Below, piece by piece: positions 1 through 5,639 of a DNA stretch of 8,751 nucleotides (position 1 is the stretch's first letter; every line of letters starts with the position of its first letter). Below the pieces are notes generated by a model. That model had not been told where the DNA came from, searched no databases, and saw nothing but the letters and a program-made list of their open reading frames with translations. The translations under genes and the position numbers were made by a program. Source of the stretch: Caulobacteraceae bacterium (GTDB lineage Bacteria; Pseudomonadota; Alphaproteobacteria; Caulobacterales; Caulobacteraceae); assembly GCA_025351125.1 (NCBI GenBank), contig JANXWN010000341.1, positions 1 to 8,751 of the forward strand, read 5' to 3'.

Positions 1-1
1 G

Positions 2-769
2 CTCGACGCCGACGTTGCCGTGCTGGTTCTGACGCACGTCCACTATAAGACTGGCGCCCTGCACGACATGGCCGCCTTGACGGCCAAGTCTCACGCCGTC
101 GGCGCGCTGGCGCTGTGGGACTTAAGCCATAGCACCGGCGCCCTGCCGGTCGCCCTGAACGCCGTGGGCGCCGACTTGGCGGTCGGCTGCGGCTATAAGT
201 TTCTGAACGGCGGACCGGGCGCGCCGGCGTTTATGTATGTCGCCAAGCATCTGCGCGATAAAATTTCCTCGCCGCTGAGCGGGTGGATGGGGCACGCCGC
301 GCCGTTTGAATTTCACGACGAATTCCGGCCGGCGGGCGATATCCGCCGTGTTTTGTGCGGCACGCCTCCGGTTTTGGCCTTGTCGGCTCTCGAAACGGCC
401 CTGGGCGTGTTCGATGACGTGTCGATGGACGCCGTGCGCGCCAAATCCATGGCGCTGGGCGATTTGTTCCTCGACCTGATCGAGGCTCGTCTGCCGGACG
501 CCGGTTTTGCCATTGCCTGTCCGCGCGACGCCGCCATGCGCGGAAGCCAGGTCAGCCTGCGCCACCGCGACGGCCACGCGATCGTCCAGGCGTTGATCGA
601 GCGCGGCGTGGTTGGCGACTTTCGCAGTCCGGATATTTTACGGTTCGGCCTCACGCCGCTCTATGTCGGCTATAGCGATATATGGGACGCCGTGGATCGT
701 TTGGTGGAGGTGATGCGGAGCGAACTTTGGCACGCGCCCCGTTTTCAAGTCCGAGCGGCGGTGACATAA
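2..769 (+). CDS. kynU: Kynureninase, C-terminal part (5' end outside window)
   Basis: Kynureninase is a cytosolic PLP enzyme that hydrolyses L-kynurenine (or 3-hydroxykynurenine) to anthranilate (or 3-hydroxyanthranilate) plus alanine in tryptophan catabolism. The reading frame is open from base 2 and gives 255 residues before TAA at 767-769. Family members have about 400 residues, so roughly 150 N-terminal residues are missing to the left. Family blocks are clear: LTHVHYKTG, the LWDLSHSTGALPV block with the PLP-contacting Asp, and GCGYKFLNGGPGAPAF with the Schiff-base Lys at codon 197-199. A C-terminal DFRSPDILRFGLTPLYVGY block follows. The internal ATG at 20 is not the real start, because conserved sequence continues upstream of it. 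The decarboxylase gene begins 30 nt downstream on the same strand, which suggests co-transcription. Identification is firm from motifs; whether it prefers kynurenine or the 3-hydroxy form cannot be read from sequence. Confidence 0.95.
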   Translation, partial: LDADVAVLVLTHVHYKTGALHDMAALTAKSHAVGALALWDLSHSTGALPVALNAVGADLAVGCGYKFLNGGPGAPAFMYVAKHLRDKISSPLSGWMGHAAPFEFHDEFRPAGDIRRVLCGTPPVLALSALETALGVFDDVSMDAVRAKSMALGDLFLDLIEARLPDAGFAIACPRDAAMRGSQVSLRHRDGHAIVQALIERGVVGDFRSPDILRFGLTPLYVGYSDIWDAVDRLVEVMRSELWHAPRFQVRAAVT

Positions 770-799
770 GCCGCGTCCTTGTCAATTTTGGATGACGAC

Positions 800-2269
800 A
801 TGAGTCTCGATCCGAGCGATTGGAACGAAACCCGCGCGCTTGGGCGCACGATGGTGGACGATATCCTCAGCTATTTGCAAACCATGCGTGACCGCCCCGT
901 GTGGACCAGTGTTCCCGCCGATGCGAAGGCGCGTTTGAGCGAACCGGTCCCTCGGGCGGGCGCGCCCTTGGCCGAGGTCTACGCCGCCTTCAAGCGCGAT
1001 GTGCTGCCTTATCCCACGGGCAATATTCACCCGCGATTTTGGGGCTGGGTGATGGGAACCGGAACCACGACCGGCGTCTTGGCCGAATTGTTGGCGGCCG
1101 GCATGAACCCGCATTTGGCGGGCTATGATCAGTCGGCGGCGATCATCGAACGGCAGGTTTTGGATTGGCTGAAGGAACTGGTGGGCTTTCCCGCCGACGC
1201 CAGCGGGGTCTTGGTCAGCGGCGGCACGGCGGCGAATATCGAAGGCCTGATGGCCGCCCGTGTCGCCAAGGCCGGCTTTGACGTCCGCGAAACAGGCGTG
1301 CACGGCGGTCCCCCCTTGACCGTCTACGGCAGCGTCGAGACGCACAGTTGGATCAACACGGCGTGCGAATCCATGGGGATGGGCCGCCGGGCGTTTCGCG
1401 CCATCGCCGTCGACGCCGCTTACCGCATCGACGTGAACGCTTGCCGCGCCCGCATCGCGGCGGATATCGCGGCGGGCGAGCGACCCTTCGCCGTCGTCGG
1501 CAACGCCGGCACGGTCGGCACCGGCGCGGTGGACGACCTGATCGCTCTGCGGGCCCTCGCCGACGACTTCGGCCTGTGGTTGCATATCGACGGCGCCTTT
1601 GGGGCCTTGGCGGCCTGGAGCGACAGCCGCGCTCTGGTGGCTGGACAGGAAACCGCCGATTCCCTGGCCTTCGATCTGCACAAATGGGGTTATGTGCCCT
1701 ATGAGGCGGGCGTGATCCTGACCCGCGATCCGGGCGCGCAGTTGGCCACCTACCAGCCGGGCCGCGCCGCCAAGCCGGCCTATCTGCAATCGGGTAATGG
1801 CGGCATTTCGGTCGACACCACCTATTTCGCCGATCGCGGCCAGCAACTGTCGCGTGGCTTTCGCGCGCTGAAAGTCTGGATGTCGATGAAGGAACAGGGC
1901 GTCGACCGTCTGGGCGCCGCCATTCAGAAAAACATCGATCAGGCCCACCGATTGGGCGATTTAGTCGCGGCGCATCCCGATTTGGAATTGCTGGCGGCGG
2001 TCTCGCTGAACATCGTCTGTTTCCGCTATGCGCCGTCCGGAACAGCGGAGAAGACCCTTGACTCCCTCAACGCGGCTATCCTGATCGCCCTGCAATCGCG
2101 CGGGATCGCCGTGCCGTCACAGACGGTGCTGCAAGGTCGTTTCGCGATACGCGTCTGTATCACCAACCATCGCTCCGAAGACCACGACTTCGACTTCTTG
2201 GTGGCTGCGGTTGTGGCGATCGGGGCGGAAATGGCGGCGACCGCGCCGTTTAACGCCCGGTCGTCTTAA
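800..2269 (+). CDS. Group II PLP-dependent amino acid decarboxylase (aromatic-L-amino-acid decarboxylase-like)
   Basis: The 489-residue protein belongs to the PF00282 family (DOPA/tyrosine/tryptophan/glutamate decarboxylases), which remove CO2 from an L-amino acid to give an amine. With ATG 800 as start, the visible landmarks are the SGGTAAN phosphate-binding loop (about 140-146), His182 in ETHSW (the ring-stacking His), Asp264 in HIDGAFG (binds the PLP pyridine N) and Lys295 in DLHKWGYVP (Schiff base). A C-terminal RVCITNHRSEDHDFDFL block is typical of the family. The frame is also open to TTG at 779 (496 aa). I prefer ATG 800 because homologues usually begin MSLDPxDW and a weak GGA lies 7 nt upstream. 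It follows kynU by 30 nt, so its substrate may be a tryptophan- or kynurenine-related amino acid, but that is inference; the fold does not settle the substrate. Its stop interlocks with the stop of the convergent mutase gene. Confidence 0.88.
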   Translation: MSLDPSDWNETRALGRTMVDDILSYLQTMRDRPVWTSVPADAKARLSEPVPRAGAPLAEVYAAFKRDVLPYPTGNIHPRFWGWVMGTGTTTGVLAELLAAGMNPHLAGYDQSAAIIERQVLDWLKELVGFPADASGVLVSGGTAANIEGLMAARVAKAGFDVRETGVHGGPPLTVYGSVETHSWINTACESMGMGRRAFRAIAVDAAYRIDVNACRARIAADIAAGERPFAVVGNAGTVGTGAVDDLIALRALADDFGLWLHIDGAFGALAAWSDSRALVAGQETADSLAFDLHKWGYVPYEAGVILTRDPGAQLATYQPGRAAKPAYLQSGNGGISVDTTYFADRGQQLSRGFRALKVWMSMKEQGVDRLGAAIQKNIDQAHRLGDLVAAHPDLELLAAVSLNIVCFRYAPSGTAEKTLDSLNAAILIALQSRGIAVPSQTVLQGRFAIRVCITNHRSEDHDFDFLVAAVVAIGAEMAATAPFNARSS

Positions 2270-3765
2270 ATTTCCTGATTGTAGGCTCCGATGGCGGGCC
2301 AACCGGCCAGTCGCTCTTTGACCTCGCGATGAAACAAGGCCCGCATGTCGTCGGCTGAGCGGGTGCTTTCGACGACCACGACCAGTTCGGGCTTGTTGGA
2401 TGACGGCCGCACTAAGATCCACGAGCCGTCGTCGAGGGCCACGCGCACGCCGTTGACGGTGATCACCTCGGTGATTTTACGGCCCAGGATGGAACCGCCG
2501 GCGGCGGCGAGCTCCTGGTAGGCTTGCACGATTTCGGCGGCGACGTCATATTTGATCTCGTCGGCGCAGTGCGGGCTCATGGTTAGCGAGGTGTAGGCGA
2601 CGGGGAGGGCGCGCTTGAGGTCGCTCATCCTTTGGTCCGGATTGCGATCCAGCATGGCCAACACGGCGGCGGCGGCGGTCAGGCCGCAATCATAACCGCG
2701 CCCCAACGGTCCGTTGAAAAAGAAATGTCCTGATTTCTCGAAGCCCGCCAGGGCTCCCAGCTCCGAGGTTTTACGCTTGATATAGCTGTGCCCGGTTTTC
2801 CAATACACCGTGGTGGCGCCATGGGCGGCCAGCACCGGATCGGTGGCATACAGCCCGGTCGACTTGACGTCGACCACGAAGGTCGCGTTCGGATACAGCG
2901 GTGCTAGATCACGCGCCAACATCAGGCCGATTTTGTCGGCGAAAATCTCCTCGCCCTCGTCGTCCACGACGCCGCAACGGTCGCCGTCGCCGTCAAAACC
3001 CAGCGCCAGATCGGCGCCGTGCTCGCGAACCGCCTGGCCCATCATGTGCAGCATTTCAGTATCTTCGGGATTGGGATTATAGCGCGGAAAGGTCCAATCC
3101 AGATCGCAATCCATCGCGATCACCTCGGCGCCCATGCGCCGCAGGGCCTCGGGGGCAAATGCTCCCGCCGTGCCGTTGCCGCAGGCGCACACCACCTTCA
3201 ACGGACGCTTCAAGGCGCATCGCGCGGCGGCGTCGGCGATATAGCGCTCCGCGACGCCCAAGACGTGGGTCAAGGTCCCGCCCGACCGTTCGATCCCCGC
3301 GCCGCCCAGCACGATATCGCGTAATCGGCCGATCTCGTCGGGGCCGAAGGTCAAGGGCGGTGCGGCGCCCATTTTGACGCCCGTCCAACCGTTTTCGTTA
3401 TGGCTGGCGGTAACCATGGCGACACACGGCGCTTCTAGGTCGAACTGCGCGAAATAGGCGGTCGGCGACAAAGCCAGGCCGATGTCCAGTACCTCGCACC
3501 CGGCGGTCAGCAACCCTAAGGTCAGGGCCTGTTTGACCGACAAGGAATAGGATCGAAAGTCGTGCCCCACCACGATGCGGCGTTTGCCCAGTTCGTGCAG
3601 ATAGGTCCCTAAACCCAGGCCCAGCGCCTGGAGCCCCAACAGATTGATTTCCGAGCCCAGCAACCAGCGCGCGTCGTATTCGCGAAAGCCGGTCGCCTTG
3701 ACGAGCGGCGCATTTTCGTAGGCGGCGGTGTTGGGCCGTAAGTCGGCGCGGGGAATGGCAAGCAT
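2266..3765 (-). CDS. Phosphomannomutase/phosphoglucomutase
   Basis: This is an alpha-D-phosphohexomutase, a cytosolic enzyme that interconverts mannose-6-P/mannose-1-P and/or glucose-6-P/glucose-1-P to supply GDP-mannose or UDP-glucose for surface polysaccharides. The 499-residue product has all four family loops: TASHN with the catalytic phospho-Ser121, DGDGD (Asp258, 260, 262) for Mg2+, the sugar-specificity loop GFEKSGH (Glu343, Ser345, His347) and the phosphate-binding RPSSNKPE (453-460). The frame stays open up to an ATG at 3912. ATG 3765 is chosen because it has an AAGAG ribosome binding site 5 nt upstream and because MLAIPRADLRPNTAAYENAP matches the expected N-terminus, whereas the 49-residue extension is Arg/Pro/Ala-rich and looks non-coding. 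No terminator hairpin separates it from the convergent decarboxylase gene. A gene symbol (manB, algC or pgmG) would depend on substrate preference, so none is given. Confidence 0.93.
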   Translation of the reverse strand: MLAIPRADLRPNTAAYENAPLVKATGFREYDARWLLGSEINLLGLQALGLGLGTYLHELGKRRIVVGHDFRSYSLSVKQALTLGLLTAGCEVLDIGLALSPTAYFAQFDLEAPCVAMVTASHNENGWTGVKMGAAPPLTFGPDEIGRLRDIVLGGAGIERSGGTLTHVLGVAERYIADAAARCALKRPLKVVCACGNGTAGAFAPEALRRMGAEVIAMDCDLDWTFPRYNPNPEDTEMLHMMGQAVREHGADLALGFDGDGDRCGVVDDEGEEIFADKIGLMLARDLAPLYPNATFVVDVKSTGLYATDPVLAAHGATTVYWKTGHSYIKRKTSELGALAGFEKSGHFFFNGPLGRGYDCGLTAAAAVLAMLDRNPDQRMSDLKRALPVAYTSLTMSPHCADEIKYDVAAEIVQAYQELAAAGGSILGRKITEVITVNGVRVALDDGSWILVRPSSNKPELVVVVESTRSADDMRALFHREVKERLAGWPAIGAYNQEI

Positions 3766-3770
3766 GCAGG

Positions 3771-3775
3771 CTCTT
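3771..3775 (-). promoter_or_regulatory. Ribosome binding site deciding the mutase start
   Basis: AAGAG on the - strand lies 5 nt before ATG 3765. It supports that start over the in-frame ATG at 3912, which would add a compositionally atypical 49-residue extension. Confidence 0.6.
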
Positions 3776-3827
3776 TTACCGGTTATTGTGTCAGGCACGC
3801 GACGGCGGGGCAAATCAGCCGGGATCG

Positions 3828-3980
3828 TCAGCGTACCGGCGCGCCGCCCGCGACGCTTGACGCCGGGCGCCCGAACGGCGGCGGTGACGGCGCCCCCGCT
3901 CCCCGCGGCCATACCAGGGCGAGGATGATCAGCGCGGCGGCGGCGAGCGCCATCAGGGGCAGGGCGAGGCGGTTCGTCAT
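3828..3980 (-). CDS. Possible small single-pass membrane protein (50 aa), unknown function
   Basis: I do not recognise this product. From ATG 3980 it reads MTNRLALPLMALAAAALIIL and onward, with a hydrophobic stretch at about residues 5-24 suited to one membrane span. A short Pro/Gly/Ala-rich tail ends in TGA at 3828-3830. Support for coding comes from third-position G/C in about 90% of codons and from its place 62 nt before the mutase on the same strand. Against it, no clear ribosome binding site is visible before ATG 3980 or before the alternative in-frame ATG at 4010, which would add 10 basic residues. In GC-rich DNA, Ala/Leu-rich chance frames are common. If real, it probably shares a transcript with the mutase. 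Confidence 0.4.
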   Translation of the reverse strand: MTNRLALPLMALAAAALIILALVWPRGAGAPSPPPFGRPASSVAGGAPVR

Positions 3981-4067
3981 ACGAAGACGGCTATAAAGCC
4001 TCGAACCCATTACCGCAAAAACCGCGGCGTCGAGACATCCTTTGTCGGTATATAGCCTGTCCTCGGG

Positions 4068-4175
4068 CCGACCTCCGGTCGGAACCGGAAGCCGACATTT
4101 CCCCCGGAGAGGGCAAAGAAGTTAGAAATTTCTTTCTCTTCCCCTGTCGGGGGAAGCGACTCGGCGTCAGCCGAG
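4068..4175. repeat. Composite intergenic palindromic repeat cluster
   Basis: Three inverted repeats are packed into about 108 bp between the oxidoreductase end and the small ORF/mutase. They are CCGACC-TCC-GGTCGG (4068-4082), a long stem with TTCCCCCG arms at 4099-4106 and 4148-4155 enclosing further pairing (AAAGAA/TTCTTT and the palindrome AGAAATTTCT), and CTCGGC-GTCA-GCCGAG (4160-4175). The arrangement, a Ser/Gly-codon-like CTCGGC hairpin next to a CCCCC/GGGGG stem, resembles the dispersed intergenic palindromic elements common in alphaproteobacteria. No second copy is visible in this window, so membership of a dispersed family is inference. RNA from either strand would fold strongly, so it may also end or protect the oxidoreductase transcript. 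Confidence 0.55.
4160..4175 (-). terminator. Candidate transcript-end hairpin downstream of the oxidoreductase gene
   Basis: A perfect 6-bp GC stem with a 4-nt loop starts about 68 nt after the TAG of the - strand oxidoreductase. It is the first strong hairpin that transcript would meet. No U-run follows it, so it is not a classical intrinsic terminator; 3'-end protection is equally possible. Confidence 0.25.
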
Positions 4176-4243
4176 CGGTAGGGGCGCCGACACACCAAAG
4201 ATCGTACGGCGAGGCACGGACGGTCCCATCCGCCGCGTCGCCG

Positions 4244-5200
4244 CTATTGCGGTTGATGCGTGGCCGGGGGGCCGGGGACAATCACCAGTTTTCCCTTAGG
4301 CAAACCCGTCTCTTCGAGTTCCACGATGGCGGTGATCGCCTCGGACAACGGCGCGATGCGGCCGATCGCCGCGACGAGCTTGCCCCCCTCGGCCGCTTCG
4401 GCAATGCCTGCCAGGGATTGTGGCGTAGAATCGCCGAATACCAGGTGATGCCGCGGCGAGAGCTGGCAGCCGATCATCTTGAAGGGTGTGGGGACGATGT
4501 GCAGCGCCATCCCGCCGCGTTTAAGCATTGAGCCGCACTGGCTGAGCGACAATACGCCCGCTGTATCGAAGACGACATCGCAGCGATGTCGATACGCGGC
4601 GCTGTCGAAGGCGCGATAGTCGACCACCTCGCCCACGCCCAGCGCCAGGGCGTCCTCGCGTCCGGACGCGCTGCAACTGCCGATGACGTCGGCGCCATAG
4701 ATGCGCGCGATCTGCACCGCCGAACGTCCAACCCCGCCCAGACACCCGGTAATAAAGACCGACTGGCCAGCCCTAAGCCTTGCCTTCACCACCAGCGCGT
4801 TCCAGGCCGTCCCGCTCGCTATGGTCAAGGCGGCCGCCTGTTCGAACGAGACGGATGGCGGCTTAGGCCCAACGTTTTTCTCGTCCGCGACGACGCATTC
4901 GGCAAACGCACCGGCTTGCGGGATGGAGGTGGCGCCGAAAACTTCATCGCCCACCTTGAGCCGCGTCACCTCCGGCCCGACGGCTTCGACCACGCCGGCA
5001 AAATCATGGCCAAGGCCGCGGGGAAACCGGGAGCCGGACAGCATCTTGATTTCGCCTCGGCGAATCTTCCAGTCCATCGGGTTGGCGGCCGCGGCTCTGA
5101 CCCGGACACGAATTTGGCCACGCGCGGGTTCTGGCTGTTCGACCTCGTCCAGCCGCAGTTTTTCCGGGCCGCCATATTGGAGATATTGAACGCGCTTCAT
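4244..5200 (-). CDS. Zinc-less MDR-family NAD(P)-dependent oxidoreductase (quinone oxidoreductase-like)
   Basis: This 318-residue protein belongs to the medium-chain dehydrogenase/reductase superfamily, in the zeta-crystallin/quinone oxidoreductase-like branch. An N-terminal GroES-like domain carries NPMDWKIRRGE (40-50) and GHDFAGVVEAVG (64-75). The Rossmann domain carries the dinucleotide loop GCLGGVG (152-158). The Cys/His/Cys zinc ligand pattern of alcohol dehydrogenases is absent, as expected for this branch, which reduces quinones or activated double bonds with NADPH. The real substrate cannot be told. ATG 5200 is chosen over ATG 5233 because the homologous MKRVQY start is preceded by GAGGT at a spacing of 8 nt. 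It stands alone on its strand, divergent from kdp, with about 255 bp of shared upstream region and a possible operator just upstream. Confidence 0.88.
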   Translation of the reverse strand: MKRVQYLQYGGPEKLRLDEVEQPEPARGQIRVRVRAAAANPMDWKIRRGEIKMLSGSRFPRGLGHDFAGVVEAVGPEVTRLKVGDEVFGATSIPQAGAFAECVVADEKNVGPKPPSVSFEQAAALTIASGTAWNALVVKARLRAGQSVFITGCLGGVGRSAVQIARIYGADVIGSCSASGREDALALGVGEVVDYRAFDSAAYRHRCDVVFDTAGVLSLSQCGSMLKRGGMALHIVPTPFKMIGCQLSPRHHLVFGDSTPQSLAGIAEAAEGGKLVAAIGRIAPLSEAITAIVELEETGLPKGKLVIVPGPPATHQPQ

Positions 5201-5208
5201 AAGCAATG

Positions 5209-5213
5209 ACCTC
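5209..5213 (-). promoter_or_regulatory. Ribosome binding site deciding the oxidoreductase start
   Basis: GAGGT on the - strand sits 8 nt before ATG 5200 and favours that start over the in-frame ATG at 5233. Confidence 0.6.
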
Positions 5214-5228
5214 GATCCGTGATGCCTC

Positions 5229-5261
5229 GACATAAAAATGTCCGATCAAGTCCGACTGCAA
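5229..5261 (-). promoter_or_regulatory. Possible promoter and operator of the oxidoreductase gene
   Basis: On the - strand, TTGCAG (5256-5261) and TTTTAT (5232-5237) are separated by 18 bp and could be -35 and -10 boxes. The -10 lies inside a perfect palindrome, GACAT-AAAA-ATGTC (5229-5242). On the + strand the spacer holds GTCCGA twice (5240-5245 and 5250-5255), exactly 10 bp apart. This layout suits repressor binding across the promoter. Both boxes match sigma-70 consensus only partly, and the regulator is unknown and not in this window. Confidence 0.35.
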
Positions 5262-5361
5262 GGGCTACAGGGGGACCCACACCCTTTGACATGAATTCTC
5301 GTTTTACCGCAAAAGTGGGGCGTGACGGTCCCGATATCGACCCGGCTTTTCGCCATTGCCC

Positions 5362-5378
5362 TTTATATCTCCTTTACG
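5362..5378 (+). promoter_or_regulatory. KdpE-like response regulator binding site upstream of the kdp operon
   Basis: The sequence TTTATATCTCCTTTACG has two T-rich half-sites (TTTATA and TTTACG) with an 11-bp period. It closely resembles the E. coli KdpE site as I recall it (TTTATA, five bases, TTTACA, then a C-rich stretch); here too a C-rich run follows. In E. coli the site lies about 55-71 bp before the transcription start. By analogy transcription here would begin near 5430, just ahead of the mini-ORF at 5456. A clear -10/-35 pair is not visible, as is common for activator-dependent promoters. Confidence 0.5.
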
Positions 5379-5455
5379 TCCGGCCCACGCCTTAAGCGTC
5401 GCGCCTTTATGCCGGTCCACCATACCCTTCAGCGTCGAGGCTGGAGACTTGTCGG

Positions 5456-5536
5456 ATGGATATCGTTTTTCTTGCACTCGGCGTGGGGCTTTTTGGCTTG
5501 TTCGCCGGTTATGCCCTGTTGCTGCGGGGCGTCTAA
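5456..5536 (+). CDS. 26-residue hydrophobic mini-protein leading the kdp operon, function unknown
   Basis: The frame encodes 26 residues, beginning MDIVFLALGVGLFGLFAGYA and ending LLLRGV before TAA. Nearly all of it is one hydrophobic, Gly-rich membrane span with an acidic N-terminus and one Arg at the C-terminus. A GGAG ribosome binding site lies 9 nt upstream, a stronger signal than that of kdpF or kdpA. The stop is 2 nt before the kdpF ATG, so the two are probably translationally coupled. Position and shape suggest an extra KdpF-like peptide of the Kdp complex or a leader peptide. I recall similar tiny MDxxF-type ORFs ahead of kdpF in other proteobacteria but cannot verify that here. It is too short for routine gene callers. 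Confidence 0.6.
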   Translation: MDIVFLALGVGLFGLFAGYALLLRGV

Positions 5537-5538
5537 TC

Positions 5539-5625
5539 ATGCTGCTCAATCTGATTTACGGCGCGGCGACGCTCGGCGTCGGCGGCTACGTTTTGTGGGC
5601 CCTGTTGCGCCCTGAAAAATTTTAG
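5539..5625 (+). CDS. kdpF: K+-transporting ATPase small subunit KdpF
   Basis: This is a 28-residue single-span inner-membrane peptide, [20 protein letters not shown] followed by ALLRPEKF. The C-terminal ALLRPE(K/R)F is the hallmark of KdpF, whose length is usually about 29 residues. KdpF sits at the KdpA/KdpB interface and stabilises the KdpFABC complex. It lies directly before kdpA (14-nt gap) and 2 nt after the stop of the preceding mini-ORF. ATG 5539 is chosen over longer in-frame extensions upstream because those would overlap the mini-ORF and lack similarity. No strong ribosome binding site is visible, which fits coupling to the upstream ORF. Confidence 0.9.
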   Translation: MLLNLIYGAATLGVGGYVLWALLRPEKF

Positions 5626-5639
5626 AACCGGACGCCCGC

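Larger units (their letters stand above)
3766..4243. other. Sparse region between mutase and oxidoreductase genes
   Basis: This 478-bp stretch holds the doubtful 50-aa ORF (3828-3980), the palindromic repeat cluster (4068-4175), and a - strand TATATA (4049-4054) that could be a -10 box for the ORF/mutase transcript but has no matching -35. I see no RNA gene or convincing larger CDS in the rest. Confidence 0.6.
5201..5455. other. Divergent regulatory region between oxidoreductase and kdp operon
   Basis: The 255-bp region drives genes in both directions. The left end carries the palindrome and direct repeats near the oxidoreductase start, and the centre-right carries the KdpE-like site at 5362-5378. 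A TTGACA at 5286-5291 on the + strand has no -10 at the right spacing. I find no riboswitch fold or small RNA signal. Confidence 0.6.

Noticed and set aside
779..799. TTG start at 779 for the decarboxylase
   Set aside because: It would add seven residues before the family-like MSLDP start; ATG 800 has a better context. It cannot be fully excluded.
782..1948. 388-codon open frame on the - strand
   Set aside because: It lies wholly antisense to the decarboxylase, has no family motifs, and its Gly/Arg/His/Gln-rich composition is that of a shadow frame in GC-rich coding DNA.
3766..3912. 49-residue N-terminal extension of the mutase to ATG 3912
   Set aside because: It is Arg/Pro/Ala-rich, lacks homologous character, overlaps the possible small ORF, and a good ribosome binding site precedes ATG 3765.
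3991..4281. 96-codon open frame on the - strand through the repeat cluster
   Set aside because: It crosses all three hairpins and overlaps the oxidoreductase 3' end; the composition is not protein-like and there is no ribosome binding site.
5286..5291. TTGACA -35 box on the + strand as a kdp promoter
   Set aside because: No -10-like sequence lies at 16-18 bp, and it is far from the genes; the KdpE-like site points to a start further right.
5356..5538. Longer in-frame N-terminus for KdpF from ATG 5356
   Set aside because: It would overlap the mini-ORF and regulatory site and make an 89-residue KdpF, against the usual length of about 29.
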